A DNA stretch of 64,000 nt, taken from Dyadobacter luticola (lineage in GTDB: Bacteria > Bacteroidota > Bacteroidia > Cytophagales > Spirosomataceae). A model generated the notes under the pieces. That model searched no databases. It worked only from the letters and a program-made list of their open reading frames with translations, and was not told the origin of the DNA. Every line of letters starts with the position of its first letter. Position 1 is the stretch's first letter. Both the position numbers and the translations under genes were made by a program. The DNA lies in contig NZ_VCEJ01000004.1 of assembly GCF_005860805.1 (NCBI RefSeq), forward strand, positions 186,001 to 250,000. Reading direction: 5' to 3'. Of the stretch, positions 8,383 to 17,671 are shown piece after piece.

Positions 8383-10128
8383 TTGAATAATGTTCACTAC
8401 ACAGGTGAATTTAATGAAGCATGGAAAAAGGAAAGTGAAATAAAATCCCGGTGGAGCAATTTGGTTTTCTGCTTCGCATTTATGCTGGGATACCCCGTGA
8501 CTTCGGTTGTTTACCTGATCAAAAACAATCCTGCTTTTTTCGGCATTTTAAAGGCTGAGCTAATTTTCAGTGCGCTGGTCGCGGTTGTGCTGGCTTTTTA
8601 TTATTTGAATAAAATTACCGCGCAGCGGGCCGCATTTCTGACGTATCTGCTTCTGGTACCCGTGCACGCCTACATTTTGGCTACCGTGCCGCACGCCACT
8701 TACGACCGCGCGACTTTCAACATGACGCTCGGCCTGATTTTCATCATGCTGGTCGTCCGCTGGCCGGCGATTTACGCATTTATTGTCACGGGGCTGGTAT
8801 TCCTGTTTTTTCCAACGGCTTTATATTGGGGTCATCCCAGCTATTTTTATCAGTTTCTGGCACAGGGAGGCCTGTTTTTCTTTATGGGACACCTGCTTTT
8901 TCCGGTGATCATCTTGTTTACCGGACGTCGCGACAAGCGGGAGTTTTTTTACCGCTATACCCTCGCAGAGCAAAATGAGATTTTGGAAAAACAAAAAGAA
9001 GTAGCCGAAAGCGCGACGCGGGCGAAATCAGAATTTCTTTCCACGATGAGCCACGAAATCCGCACGCCTTTGAACGGAATTGTGGGAATTGTGCATTTAT
9101 TGGAAGAAAATCAATCGCGCGAAGAGGAAGAAAAAGAGCTGATCGAAACATTGAAATTTTCTTCCACGCATTTGATGTCCGTCGTGAATGACATTCTGGA
9201 TTTCAATAAGATTAATTCAAATCACGTAAAACTTCAACCCATTCTTTTCAATCCGGAGCTGCTTTTCAGGAATCTTTATAACTCATTTGTTTTAAAAGCG
9301 CGGGAAAAAAAGCTGGACCTGATATTTGAGACGGTAACATTACCGCAGCTTCTCGTGGACCAGGTGCGGCTAAGCCAAATCATCACTAATCTTGTACACA
9401 ATGCCATCAAATTTACGGACGAAGGTTTTGTTAAATTTTCAGTAAAGGAAGTCAGCCGGAATACCGAGCTCATCAAACTGGAATTCTCGGTAACTGACAG
9501 TGGGATAGGTATTTCAAATGAGCAGCAAGAGACCGTTTTCGAGATTTTTACGCAGGTAAGGAGCATGGTGAAACGCCATGATGGTGGAACTGGTCTGGGT
9601 CTCGCTATTTCAAAAGAATTGGTGCGTCTTTTCGGTGGGGAATTGAAGCTGGAAAGTGTCTTTGGAAAAGGATCTACATTCTCGTTTGAAATTGAGTTAC
9701 CCTATACAGAAAAGGTGGCAGAAGTGAAACCGCCCGCGGAGCTCATCAATACCCAAATCCGGGACGATGCGCGTGTTTTGGTCGTCGACGACAATGCGAT
9801 TAACCTCCTTTTTGCCACGCGGCTTTTACAGCAAAAAGAAATCGCCTATGATACCGCATCCGACGGTCAACAGGCCGTAGAAATGCATTCAGCCAATCAT
9901 TACAATCTGATTTTCATGGATTTAAGGATGCCGGTCATGGATGGTTTTGAAGCGACCCGGCAGATTCGCGGAAAAGACAAAGACATTCAGATTGTCGCAT
10001 TAACTGCATCGGCATTCGAAGACGAGCGCGAGCGTGCGCTGTCAAATGGTTTTGACGGCTACCTCGTGAAGCCATTTTTACCAGCCGATTTTTACGAGAT
10101 AGTTTACTCCTGCGTGGGCGTCAATTGA
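8383..10128 (+). CDS. Hybrid sensor histidine kinase / response regulator
   Basis: A 581-residue membrane sensor. About six hydrophobic segments span residues 25-180, followed by a short coiled coil ([15 protein letters not shown]), a HisKA domain with phospho-acceptor His224 ([12 protein letters not shown]), an HATPase_c domain (N-box [11 protein letters not shown]-boxes DSGIGI and GTGLGL), and a C-terminal receiver with acceptor Asp513 ([10 protein letters not shown]) and the conserved KPF lysine. The start is TTG at 8383: an in-frame stop lies two codons upstream, and no in-frame ATG occurs before the first membrane helix. No partner regulator is adjacent. The signal is unknown. Confidence 0.9.
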   Translation: MNNVHYTGEFNEAWKKESEIKSRWSNLVFCFAFMLGYPVTSVVYLIKNNPAFFGILKAELIFSALVAVVLAFYYLNKITAQRAAFLTYLLLVPVHAYILATVPHATYDRATFNMTLGLIFIMLVVRWPAIYAFIVTGLVFLFFPTALYWGHPSYFYQFLAQGGLFFFMGHLLFPVIILFTGRRDKREFFYRYTLAEQNEILEKQKEVAESATRAKSEFLSTMSHEIRTPLNGIVGIVHLLEENQSREEEEKELIETLKFSSTHLMSVVNDILDFNKINSNHVKLQPILFNPELLFRNLYNSFVLKAREKKLDLIFETVTLPQLLVDQVRLSQIITNLVHNAIKFTDEGFVKFSVKEVSRNTELIKLEFSVTDSGIGISNEQQETVFEIFTQVRSMVKRHDGGTGLGLAISKELVRLFGGELKLESVFGKGSTFSFEIELPYTEKVAEVKPPAELINTQIRDDARVLVVDDNAINLLFATRLLQQKEIAYDTASDGQQAVEMHSANHYNLIFMDLRMPVMDGFEATRQIRGKDKDIQIVALTASAFEDERERALSNGFDGYLVKPFLPADFYEIVYSCVGVN

Positions 10129-10177
10129 GGTAGCTTTGCTATATTTATTTAGCAATTCAACTGAATGTCAGGCTCTC

Positions 10178-10771
10178 ATGAAAAAATACATCGTCATTGC
10201 GCTGCTGGTATTGGTCGGGTTTGCACTGTACAGCGTCGGCCGGTTTTACGTCTGGAAAGCGATGGATTACCGGGACCGTCCCTGGGCATTCAGCAGCGAC
10301 GAAAGTAAACCTTTGCTAATCGGAAAATGGCAGGGGAGCTTTGCAGATCCTGATTTAGTCAGCAAAAAGATCATATTAGAAATCCTGAACCCGGAGCCCG
10401 ATTCGGTCAGGTGGGAAATCGCATTCGACACTCAAAACACTAGCTATGATCACACAAATTGGAAGTCGAGATTTGAGGGAAAAGCATTGGTAACAAGTAA
10501 GTTAGGAGACGAACATTACAATGTTTCGGGCTTGATCAAAGGCGAAGAAGGTCACAAATTCCAGCTCTTTTTCACCTCAGACGAAACCAAAAAGAAAGTC
10601 CTGCCTAATTTTTCTTTATCAGAAACCAACGAGAATGCCAGCTGGGAAGGCGACAAAATGGATTTCCAAACAAAATTCAGCTATTACAAATCCGATGGCG
10701 TACTGCTGTATCAGTCAGGTGACCCTCAGCATAATAAGGTGGTGGCAGTGCATTTGGAGAGGGTGAAGTAG
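10178..10771 (+). CDS. Membrane-anchored hypothetical protein
   Basis: A 197-residue protein that I do not recognise. The ATG at 10178 gives MKKYIVIALLVLVGFALYSVGRF, a single N-terminal membrane helix or uncleaved signal, followed by a soluble domain. The soluble part has a lipocalin-like feel (GKWQGSF, then alternating strands with DSVRWEIAFDT and DKMDFQTKFSYYKSDGVL), but that is only an impression. The longer frame from 10136 begins at a TTG immediately after the kinase stop and is less likely. It lies 49 bases after the hybrid kinase and could share its transcript. Confidence 0.65.
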   Translation: MKKYIVIALLVLVGFALYSVGRFYVWKAMDYRDRPWAFSSDESKPLLIGKWQGSFADPDLVSKKIILEILNPEPDSVRWEIAFDTQNTSYDHTNWKSRFEGKALVTSKLGDEHYNVSGLIKGEEGHKFQLFFTSDETKKKVLPNFSLSETNENASWEGDKMDFQTKFSYYKSDGVLLYQSGDPQHNKVVAVHLERVK

Positions 10772-10848
10772 GGTAACGACTTTTCGAAAGATTTTCATCC
10801 TCCGAGCATTTAACTAACTTTATTGCACATCAAAGCTCAACACATAGC

Positions 10849-11448
10849 ATGTCCGTCACAGATCTGAATTCACATTATACACAGAATTTGGAAAAATTGA
10901 CCAGGCTTAACAAGCTGGCTGGCAAGCTATATCGTTCAAATCCAATCAATAAAAATGCGATTTTAGTGGATATCAGCAGCGACGATGTGCTTCACCTTTT
11001 GCAAAGTCTGAACAAATACGAGGTGAAATTTATGATGGTGGGTGGAATGGCCGGAGTTGTGCACGGACACATTCGTACCACGCAGGATATGGATTTATGG
11101 ATTAAAAATGAATACTCAAATACTGTCGCCTTTATTAATGCTTTGAACGAAAATGATGTTCCGGGCGCTCATTTGCTGCGGGATATGCCGCTTATTTTCG
11201 GATGGACGTCGGTTCGTTTTGGTATCTCGGGTTTTGAGCTGGACCTTGGACATTCGCTAAAGGCATTTGCGGAAAATGATTTTGACGAATGTTATGAAAG
11301 ATCATTAAAGGCTGATTTTGAAGGCGTTCCTTTTCGCGTAATCCATCTTAAAGATTTGATTACTGAGAAAAAAGCGACCGCCCGCATCAAAGACCTCGCC
11401 GATGTGGAGGAACTTCAAAAAATCTGGGAAAGTCAGCAGCGAGAATAA
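10849..11448 (+). CDS. Nucleotidyltransferase-fold protein (DUF6036/AbiEii-like)
   Basis: A 199-residue protein with the pol-beta nucleotidyltransferase pattern. KFMMVGGMAGVVHG is followed by RTTQDMDLWI, in which the paired aspartates are the expected metal ligands, and a later LDLGHSLKAF carries a third acidic position. The tail RVIHLKDLITEKKATARIKDLADVEEL is typical of small stand-alone proteins of this kind. These relatives include AbiEii toxins and unassigned enzymes. No antitoxin-like partner is adjacent, so a toxin role is not supported. It could be an orphan housekeeping or accessory enzyme. Confidence 0.7.
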   Translation: MSVTDLNSHYTQNLEKLTRLNKLAGKLYRSNPINKNAILVDISSDDVLHLLQSLNKYEVKFMMVGGMAGVVHGHIRTTQDMDLWIKNEYSNTVAFINALNENDVPGAHLLRDMPLIFGWTSVRFGISGFELDLGHSLKAFAENDFDECYERSLKADFEGVPFRVIHLKDLITEKKATARIKDLADVEELQKIWESQQRE

Positions 11449-11452
11449 CCAA

Positions 11453-12451
11453 CTACTTCACCTTCTGCCGCCGCTGCATCGCTTCGCGCCACGTCGTCAG
11501 GACAATACCTTCTTTTTCAATGTACTTCTTCAATTCTGGGTCAATCATGGCCAGGAAATCACCTTCGCGGGTGGGCCAGGAGTCGGAGATTTTTGGGAAG
11601 ATTTCGGTGTGGATGGTGCAGTGCATGATCACCATTGTAAGGCCAGGTTTGAGTTTGCCCAGTGCTGCGATGTATTTGGCTGTTTTGTATTGCTGCAATG
11701 CTTTTTCCGATTTGTCGCCGTTTTCGGGTCCTTTCCAACCGTAGCTTGAATTTTCGAGATCATCGAGGACGGGTAAGCCAGCGGCCCAGAGTTGTTTTCC
11801 CACTTTTTGGGTCATTTCAAATCTATCCGCGATCATTTTTTCTTCCGCCTGGATCGCTGTGTTATGCCCGCCAGGGAACATGACTGGAATTTTTTCTTCC
11901 ATCCCGACTTTAAGATACCTTTCCAAAAATTCAGGCGTAGCAAACAAAGTGCCCATGTGCGAATCCAAATGCGTCGGTTCAAAACCCATTGTTCTGGCGC
12001 GGTCGAGCTGCGCACGGATTTCAGTTTCAACTTCATCAGGCGAAGCATTTTTAACCACATCAGCGACGCCGCGCCACATTGCGCCCTGGCTGTCGGTCAA
12101 ACCTTTTACATTCGTTTTCCCGGCCAGTGGTCCCCAGCGGTAATCTTTCCACTCCGAAGTCATCGTCAGATGCAGGCCTGCATCAATGTCTTTATTTTCT
12201 TTCCAATAATTCACAAAACCCGGCACCCAGCCGCACGGCATCATCACGCTCAGCGAGTTCGCCACACCCTCGCGGATCGCTTTGATAGCGCCTTGATTGG
12301 ACTCGTAAGACATTCCGACATCATCCACATGAATGATCAAAACCTTCTTTCCTTTCGGATAGCCCAGTTTTTCAGCATAACTCGCCTCCGAATTTTGCGC
12401 GAAAGCAAGCGTAGGAATGAAGCCTATCAGGAATAAAAGTGCCTTATTCAT
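11453..12451 (-). CDS. YdjC/ChbG-family carbohydrate deacetylase, secreted
   Basis: A 332-residue protein with a signal peptide (MNKALLFLIGFIPTLAFA, cut before Q). It belongs to the YdjC family, which deacetylates N-acetylated oligosaccharides such as diacetylchitobiose. Metal-ligand motifs are IHVDDVGMS near the mature N-terminus (Asp and Asp), THLDSHMGT (two His) and GLHLTM, with a late MHCTIHTE. The ATG at 12451 is chosen over 12496 because it opens exactly at the signal peptide. It is divergent from the next gene with 55 bases between starts. The substrate is unknown. Confidence 0.85.
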   Translation of the reverse strand: MNKALLFLIGFIPTLAFAQNSEASYAEKLGYPKGKKVLIIHVDDVGMSYESNQGAIKAIREGVANSLSVMMPCGWVPGFVNYWKENKDIDAGLHLTMTSEWKDYRWGPLAGKTNVKGLTDSQGAMWRGVADVVKNASPDEVETEIRAQLDRARTMGFEPTHLDSHMGTLFATPEFLERYLKVGMEEKIPVMFPGGHNTAIQAEEKMIADRFEMTQKVGKQLWAAGLPVLDDLENSSYGWKGPENGDKSEKALQQYKTAKYIAALGKLKPGLTMVIMHCTIHTEIFPKISDSWPTREGDFLAMIDPELKKYIEKEGIVLTTWREAMQRRQKVK

Positions 12452-12506
12452 TATGTTAATTTGGTTAAGTTTGCCCGACGATTTGCCTGCAAACATTATA
12501 CACCGG

Positions 12507-14063
12507 ATGAAGAAATTAGTACTAGCATTTATACTCCTTTTATCGGCTCACTCTTTTTTATATGCTCAAAATGAGCAGCCGAGGGACATTTTGAAAACAT
12601 CACTTCGGAAAATGTCGGAGGGAAAAGTGATGACGAGCTTTGAGCTGCAAATAACATTTGAAAGCCTGGGCCAAACAGTTGCTGACCCTTTTCACGCCGA
12701 CGCTGCCAAAGATTTGATGGAGGAAATTATGAAAGCAGCCCCCGATTCAATGAAAAAGCAGCTGGAAATAAGTATGAAGGAAGCCAGCAGCCGCTTGTCA
12801 GCATCCATGACGGAAATGTATCAGGGAAATATTAAGCAAGTAAAAGTTGATTTCAAGTCGGATAAAGCCGTCTCGATCGGGCTAAGAAATAATTCGTTGA
12901 GAGGTTCGATGGATACATCAAGGTATGTTTTGGACCGGGCGAAAACAAAAATGGCCGATCTGCTGACAGAAAATCCTATCGCACTTTTGCAGGTCTTGAC
13001 GGCTGACACAACCGAATTACATTATACTGGTATATCTCTCGTAAATGACGAGGAGAATCACGTGATCCAGGCCAGAACGGGGAGCGGCTGGCTGGACATT
13101 TATATTGAGAAAAAAAGCGGGCTGGTTACGCAGATCGCGCGTTCACACATAGATAATGATCCGCTGATTGGCTCAAAACCTGAACATTATCAGGATTTTA
13201 CAAAGTACCTGAACTATCAGAAAACTGATGGCTTCTTACTGCCGCGCATCGTCGAGGAAATCAGTACCAGGATCAATGTGGATGTCAAATATCGTTTGGA
13301 GTGGGTGAGTATCAATAAGCGGCTGGATGAGAATACTTTTGCGCCTGAGCCAACTTACGAGGAAAAGACCCGCTTCAAGGTGTTCCCGCTAAGGGACAGC
13401 CTTTTCGTGATCCGGCAGTTTGGGAACGGTTCGGAAGCGCAATCGTTGGTCAGGATAACAGGCCAGGGAACGCTTGACCTATTTATGGAACCGATCAACC
13501 ACGAAGCGATTGCCGAAAAATTTGTGGAGACCTTAATCGCGAAATTTCCGGAGCGGCGGTTCGGCAACGTGTTTTGTTCCGCGCATGTCTCCTGGATTTC
13601 AGCTTTTGCACCATTTTTCAGGCATGGCGCGCACGTATTCACGCCAAAAGGAAATGGTATGATGTCGGAAGAACGGGAGCATTTGTATAACAAAACAGAA
13701 GATTCGACCTGGAAGGCCAGAAAGGCGGAAGGCGTGCTCACTATTTATGAGCAAAGCTTTTCCAAAAATGGTGTCAGCATTTTTGTGATGAATCCGGGCG
13801 TGAAAGACGAGTGGGATCAGCTGCACGTTTTTTACTACCTGCCGAAACAAAAACTCATTTACTACAAAGGAATCCATTCAGAATCAGCGACCGGTAGCCG
13901 GACTGTTTATCCTGTTGAAAAAAGGCTTTATGATTTTATTTCATCCGAAAAGCTAGATGTGAAACATCTTATCATTACCAATTCTTTTATTGAAAACCCG
14001 CCGCTGGAAATCAGTTTTGCGGATTTTGAGAGAAGAATGAAGCGTAGTGTTAACCCGAAATAA
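12507..14063 (+). CDS. Secreted protein of unknown function
   Basis: A 518-residue protein with a clear signal peptide (MKKLVLAFILLLSAHSFLYA, then QNEQP). I do not recognise the family. The mature protein starts with a charged helical region rich in Lys/Glu/Met (residues 25-115), followed by mixed strand-rich sequence with few cysteines. No catalytic motif is evident. The ATG at 12507 is favoured because the frame upstream runs into the divergent deacetylase gene and would bury the signal peptide. A periplasmic or outer-membrane location is likely. Confidence 0.65.
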   Translation: MKKLVLAFILLLSAHSFLYAQNEQPRDILKTSLRKMSEGKVMTSFELQITFESLGQTVADPFHADAAKDLMEEIMKAAPDSMKKQLEISMKEASSRLSASMTEMYQGNIKQVKVDFKSDKAVSIGLRNNSLRGSMDTSRYVLDRAKTKMADLLTENPIALLQVLTADTTELHYTGISLVNDEENHVIQARTGSGWLDIYIEKKSGLVTQIARSHIDNDPLIGSKPEHYQDFTKYLNYQKTDGFLLPRIVEEISTRINVDVKYRLEWVSINKRLDENTFAPEPTYEEKTRFKVFPLRDSLFVIRQFGNGSEAQSLVRITGQGTLDLFMEPINHEAIAEKFVETLIAKFPERRFGNVFCSAHVSWISAFAPFFRHGAHVFTPKGNGMMSEEREHLYNKTEDSTWKARKAEGVLTIYEQSFSKNGVSIFVMNPGVKDEWDQLHVFYYLPKQKLIYYKGIHSESATGSRTVYPVEKRLYDFISSEKLDVKHLIITNSFIENPPLEISFADFERRMKRSVNPK

Positions 14064-14220
14064 ACCTTAGTAAAGATGGCGATCTTATACAAATGAATAA
14101 AAACTAATAAATAAACGGTGAAATACTAATTGACCGGGAGATATCAATGATCCTGGTGTACAATACCTATTTTCAATTCCGCGTTATGTGCCAGATTAAC
14201 GCACCCCTGAATTTCTTCCT

Positions 14221-15201
14221 ATGATCCTTTCACGCTACCTGCTGGCTCTCGTATTTCTGGTTTTTGCGCACGTCGCTTCGGCCCAGCATTTTGGGTTAAG
14301 CCGACTTTTTTATCCAAACCTCACCTTGAAAGCAGATTACACGGTTCCTGCATCGCTGGATGGGACGAGGGATTATGGCGTGTCGCGGACGGGATTTTTC
14401 GGAATCATTCCAATTCAAAGCGAAGTGCAGCTGGGATATAGCTTGCGAAAAAAGCTGGATTTGCGCGCAGTTCACACCGTGGCGATTGCCCAGTACACAC
14501 AAATCCAGCCGACGATTGATGGAAAAAATAATCCCGAAAATGGCTATAAAACGCTGTCGCTGGGGGTGATCCGGATGCAGGCGAGTATCAAAGACCGGCT
14601 CTGGGTATACGGTGGCGGCTTGGGAATGACGGAAACGAATGAGACATTTTTCAGTCCGCAGCCTTTCTTCTGGGGCGGCGCGGCACGGATGCACATTCTG
14701 GGTTTACGGACCCAGATTATGTACGGTTCTGTGATTGCTTACAACCAGAAATTGCGATTCATTCCCATTTTTGGCGTAAACAAGGGTTTGGGCAGACATT
14801 GGCGTGCTTCTGCGCTGCTGCCTTTTATGGCGGATGTGAATTACAAAGCCACCAAATGGTTTAATGTGGATATGCTGGCGGGCCTCAATGGTTACAGCGG
14901 CGGTTTTCAGGTTCAGACGCCGGAAGAGAAAATGCTGCGAAGAGAAAATTACAGAAATATCAAGATTGGCGTTTCGGCCAATGCGCATTTGTTTACCGCG
15001 ATCAATGTGTCGCTGGAAGCTGGGGTGACCACTTTCAGGCAGTTGCGGACATTCAATAGCGCACGAGAAAATCTTACTTCTTACACGCCTGCGACTACGC
15101 CATACATTGGTGCGAGCGTCCGCTACATTACGAGCAGATCGCGGTTATCTTCCAAATTTGTCCGGAAAATGGGTTTTGGCGAGGCTGGAATCAACTGGTA
15201 A
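14221..15201 (+). CDS. Predicted outer-membrane barrel protein
   Basis: A 326-residue protein with the signal peptide MILSRYLLALVFLVFAHVASA before Q. The mature chain is strongly strand-like, with alternating aromatic and polar residues and many glycines (for example SLGVIRMQASIKDRLWVYGGGLGMTE), as in outer-membrane beta-barrels or porin-like proteins. It ends in charged residues followed by GEAGINW, an aromatic C-terminus that fits barrel assembly. The function is unknown. It is convergent with rfaE1, with 8 bases between stops and no separate terminator. Confidence 0.6.
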   Translation: MILSRYLLALVFLVFAHVASAQHFGLSRLFYPNLTLKADYTVPASLDGTRDYGVSRTGFFGIIPIQSEVQLGYSLRKKLDLRAVHTVAIAQYTQIQPTIDGKNNPENGYKTLSLGVIRMQASIKDRLWVYGGGLGMTETNETFFSPQPFFWGGAARMHILGLRTQIMYGSVIAYNQKLRFIPIFGVNKGLGRHWRASALLPFMADVNYKATKWFNVDMLAGLNGYSGGFQVQTPEEKMLRRENYRNIKIGVSANAHLFTAINVSLEAGVTTFRQLRTFNSARENLTSYTPATTPYIGASVRYITSRSRLSSKFVRKMGFGEAGINW

Positions 15202-15209
15202 AATCCAGT

Positions 15210-16187
15210 TTAATACAATTTTGCAGCCTCGGTTTTGAGCAGGTTTTTATCGATTGGTACTACACCCACCAGCTCACAAACCAGTCCGCCGCCGAGATTT
15301 GAAATGGAGGCAATTTCTTTCGGCGGTAAGCCTAATGCTACACAACATGCAGCGATACTGATCACCGTGTCACCAGCGCCAGAAACATCAGCGATTTGCC
15401 GGATATGTGCTGGTAGTTTATGGATTTCGTCCTGATAATCAATAAAAACGCCTCTTTCGGAAAGTGTTATCAAGGCTCCGCTAACCTGTAAAGTATCCTT
15501 CAATAGCTGCACAGTTTCCTGTAATTCGGCTGGGTTATCTACATTAAAATCAACTTTCAAGCCTTCCCGCAGTTCTTTCAGGTTGGGTTTAAAAAGTGTT
15601 GTGTGGTTGTAGGATAAAAAATTCCGCTTTTTTGGATCGACCACTGTCGGAACATTGTGTTCGTTGGCGAAAGAGGTGATCTCAGCAATTGATTCAGGAG
15701 TGAGAACACCTTTGTCATAATCTTCAAAAATAATCACCTGGCAAGAGGGGATCAGTTCCTTTGCCTTAGAAATCAGATTTGCGGTTTCCGATTTGGAAAT
15801 AGGCTTATCAGTCTCCGTATCAATACGTACAACTTGCTGTGAACCAGCAATGATGCGCTCTTTGATCGTGGTAATGCGGTCGCCGCTGCGGATCAGGCCT
15901 TCGCAGTTCAGGCCTTTTTCCAATAAACTTCCTTCCAGCTGATCCCCGGCATTGTCGGTCCCGATTACCGAGCACACAATTGCCTCTGCACCAAGCGACT
16001 GCACATTTAAAAGTACATTTCCTGCGCCGCCCAAACGATACTCGCGTTTTTGAACATTCACAACCGGAACAGGGGCTTCGGGAGAAATTCTGTCTACTTT
16101 TCCCCAAACATAAGAGTCCAGCATTACATCTCCGATCACCAATACACGCAGAGAATTAAATGCTTCAAAAACCTGATTAATATCCAT
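15210..16187 (-). CDS. rfaE1: D-glycero-beta-D-manno-heptose-7-phosphate kinase
   Basis: A 325-residue PfkB/ribokinase-fold sugar kinase for the ADP-heptose branch of lipopolysaccharide core synthesis. Typical signals are VLVIGDVMLDSYVWGKVDRISPE at the start, the substrate loop RLGGAGNVLLNVQSLGAE, and the ATP/anion-hole motif DVSGAGDTVI with the catalytic Asp near the C-terminus. It is kinase-only: the cytidylyltransferase half of E. coli HldE is absent and must be encoded elsewhere. It follows ribBA by 56 bases on the same strand. Other PfkB kinases remain a less likely alternative. Confidence 0.85.
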   Translation of the reverse strand: MDINQVFEAFNSLRVLVIGDVMLDSYVWGKVDRISPEAPVPVVNVQKREYRLGGAGNVLLNVQSLGAEAIVCSVIGTDNAGDQLEGSLLEKGLNCEGLIRSGDRITTIKERIIAGSQQVVRIDTETDKPISKSETANLISKAKELIPSCQVIIFEDYDKGVLTPESIAEITSFANEHNVPTVVDPKKRNFLSYNHTTLFKPNLKELREGLKVDFNVDNPAELQETVQLLKDTLQVSGALITLSERGVFIDYQDEIHKLPAHIRQIADVSGAGDTVISIAACCVALGLPPKEIASISNLGGGLVCELVGVVPIDKNLLKTEAAKLY

Positions 16188-16243
16188 CGAAAAACAAAAA
16201 CTTGTTAAAATAGCCTGGGAAACGGGTTATAAAAATCAGGCCT

Positions 16244-17491
16244 TCATTTATTACTTACTGGAAGGCTGAGGTTACTAAGATTATGTCCCATTTTGTCCCT
16301 TTTTGTGAGCAGGTATTTTTCGTTATAAGGATTTGCAGGAATCTCAACCGCCACAGAATCAACGATTTCCAGACCATATCCGATCAATCCTGCACGCTTT
16401 TTAGGATTGTTAGTGATCAGCCGCAGCTTAGTCACATCGAGGTCGCGCAATATCTGGGCGCCAACACCATAATCGCGGTCGTCCATCGGGAAACCGAGTT
16501 CCAGATTTGCTTCTACCGTATCGCGGCCCATTTCTTGTAACTTATACGCTCTCAATTTGTTAAGTAACCCGATACCCCGGCCTTCCTGATTCATATATAC
16601 GATCACACCTTTGCCGGCTTTGTCCACCATATCCATCGCTGCGTGGAGCTGCGGGCCACAGTCGCAGCGGCAGGATCCGAAAATATCGCCGGTAACGCAG
16701 GATGAATGTACGCGCACCAAAATCGGCTCGTCTTTTTCCCAGGTACCTTTTACTAAGGCAAGATGTAAGTCGCCGGTGTTAATCTGACGGTAGGCGATCA
16801 GGTCGAAATGTCCCCATTTGGTAGGCATATCTACCCCGATTTCACGTTTGATTAGTGACTCTTCGCGAAGACGGTATTCGATCAGATCCTTGATACTGAC
16901 CAGTTTAAGATTAAATCGGTTAGCGATTTCGCGCAGCTGTGGAAGCCGCGCCATCGAACCGTCTTCATTTAATATTTCTACCAAAACACCAGCCGAAGAC
17001 AAGCCTGCAAGTCGTGGGAAATCGATGGCGGCTTCGGTATGTCCTGTCCGGCGGAGTACCCCGCCTTTTTTAGCTTTCAAAGGAAAAATATGTCCAGGGC
17101 GTCCCAGATCGGCAGGTTTGGTAGCGGGATTTACCAATGCCTGGATGGTTTTGGAACGGTCGCTGGCAGAAATACCTGTGGTACAACCATTTCCCAGCAG
17201 ATCTACCGACACGGTAAATGCAGTTTCGTGCAGGGCAGTATTGGTGTTAACCATCATTTCCAGGTCGAGCTCGGCGCAACGCTCCTCGGTAATCGGGACG
17301 CAAATGAGCCCGCGGCCTTCCCTGGCCATGAAATTGACAATTTCGGGTGTGATCAGCTCGGCTGCGCAGATAAAATCGCCTTCATTTTCGCGGTCTTCAT
17401 CATCCACAACAATGATCAACTCACCTCTTTTTATAGCTTCGATCGCTTCCTCGATGGAGTCCAGCTGAATCGGATTGTTATTCGTATTCAT
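16244..17491 (-). CDS. ribBA: Bifunctional DHBP synthase / GTP cyclohydrolase II
   Basis: A 415-residue enzyme that provides both precursors of riboflavin. The N-terminal half (about 1-205) makes 3,4-dihydroxy-2-butanone 4-phosphate and contains [11 protein letters not shown] and [12 protein letters not shown]. The C-terminal half is GTP cyclohydrolase II, with zinc ligands Cys265, Cys276 and Cys278 (C then 10 residues then CDC) and the late NQEGRGIGL segment. Its length is normal for the fusion. No FMN riboswitch motif is visible upstream, so expression is probably driven by an ordinary promoter. Confidence 0.95.
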   Translation of the reverse strand: MNTNNNPIQLDSIEEAIEAIKRGELIIVVDDEDRENEGDFICAAELITPEIVNFMAREGRGLICVPITEERCAELDLEMMVNTNTALHETAFTVSVDLLGNGCTTGISASDRSKTIQALVNPATKPADLGRPGHIFPLKAKKGGVLRRTGHTEAAIDFPRLAGLSSAGVLVEILNEDGSMARLPQLREIANRFNLKLVSIKDLIEYRLREESLIKREIGVDMPTKWGHFDLIAYRQINTGDLHLALVKGTWEKDEPILVRVHSSCVTGDIFGSCRCDCGPQLHAAMDMVDKAGKGVIVYMNQEGRGIGLLNKLRAYKLQEMGRDTVEANLELGFPMDDRDYGVGAQILRDLDVTKLRLITNNPKKRAGLIGYGLEIVDSVAVEIPANPYNEKYLLTKRDKMGHNLSNLSLPVSNK

Positions 17492-17541
17492 TAATCGGGT
17501 TGATGAAAAATACTTTTAAATCAAAACTCGTTTTTAAAGCG

Positions 17542-17549
17542 CAAAGGTA
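17542..17549 (-). promoter_or_regulatory. Candidate -7 box (TACCTTTG) for ribBA
   Basis: On the minus strand TACCTTTG matches TAnnTTTG and lies about 50 bases upstream of the ribBA ATG. A -33 box at the usual distance is not evident. Confidence 0.38.
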
Positions 17550-17671
17550 TTTGTTAATGTTGAAAGTTCTATTTTTGAACCTTTATGCATTTCAACAAAG
17601 GATTTGCCTTATCCGTTTCACAGGTTTAAGCATTAACCCAAGGCACTATTTCCGGACAATTTTACTCACGT

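Noticed and set aside
10849..11448. AbiE-type toxin-antitoxin system
   Set aside because: The nucleotidyltransferase fold is present but no AbiEi-like antitoxin is adjacent.
15210..16187. Bifunctional HldE
   Set aside because: The gene ends after the kinase domain; there is no cytidylyltransferase half.
17492..17671. Possible FMN riboswitch upstream of ribBA and a small plus-strand ORF (17500-17682)
   Set aside because: No RFN-element conserved strings are visible, and the ORF has no homology-like features and overlaps the promoter region of ribBA and the next gene's start.
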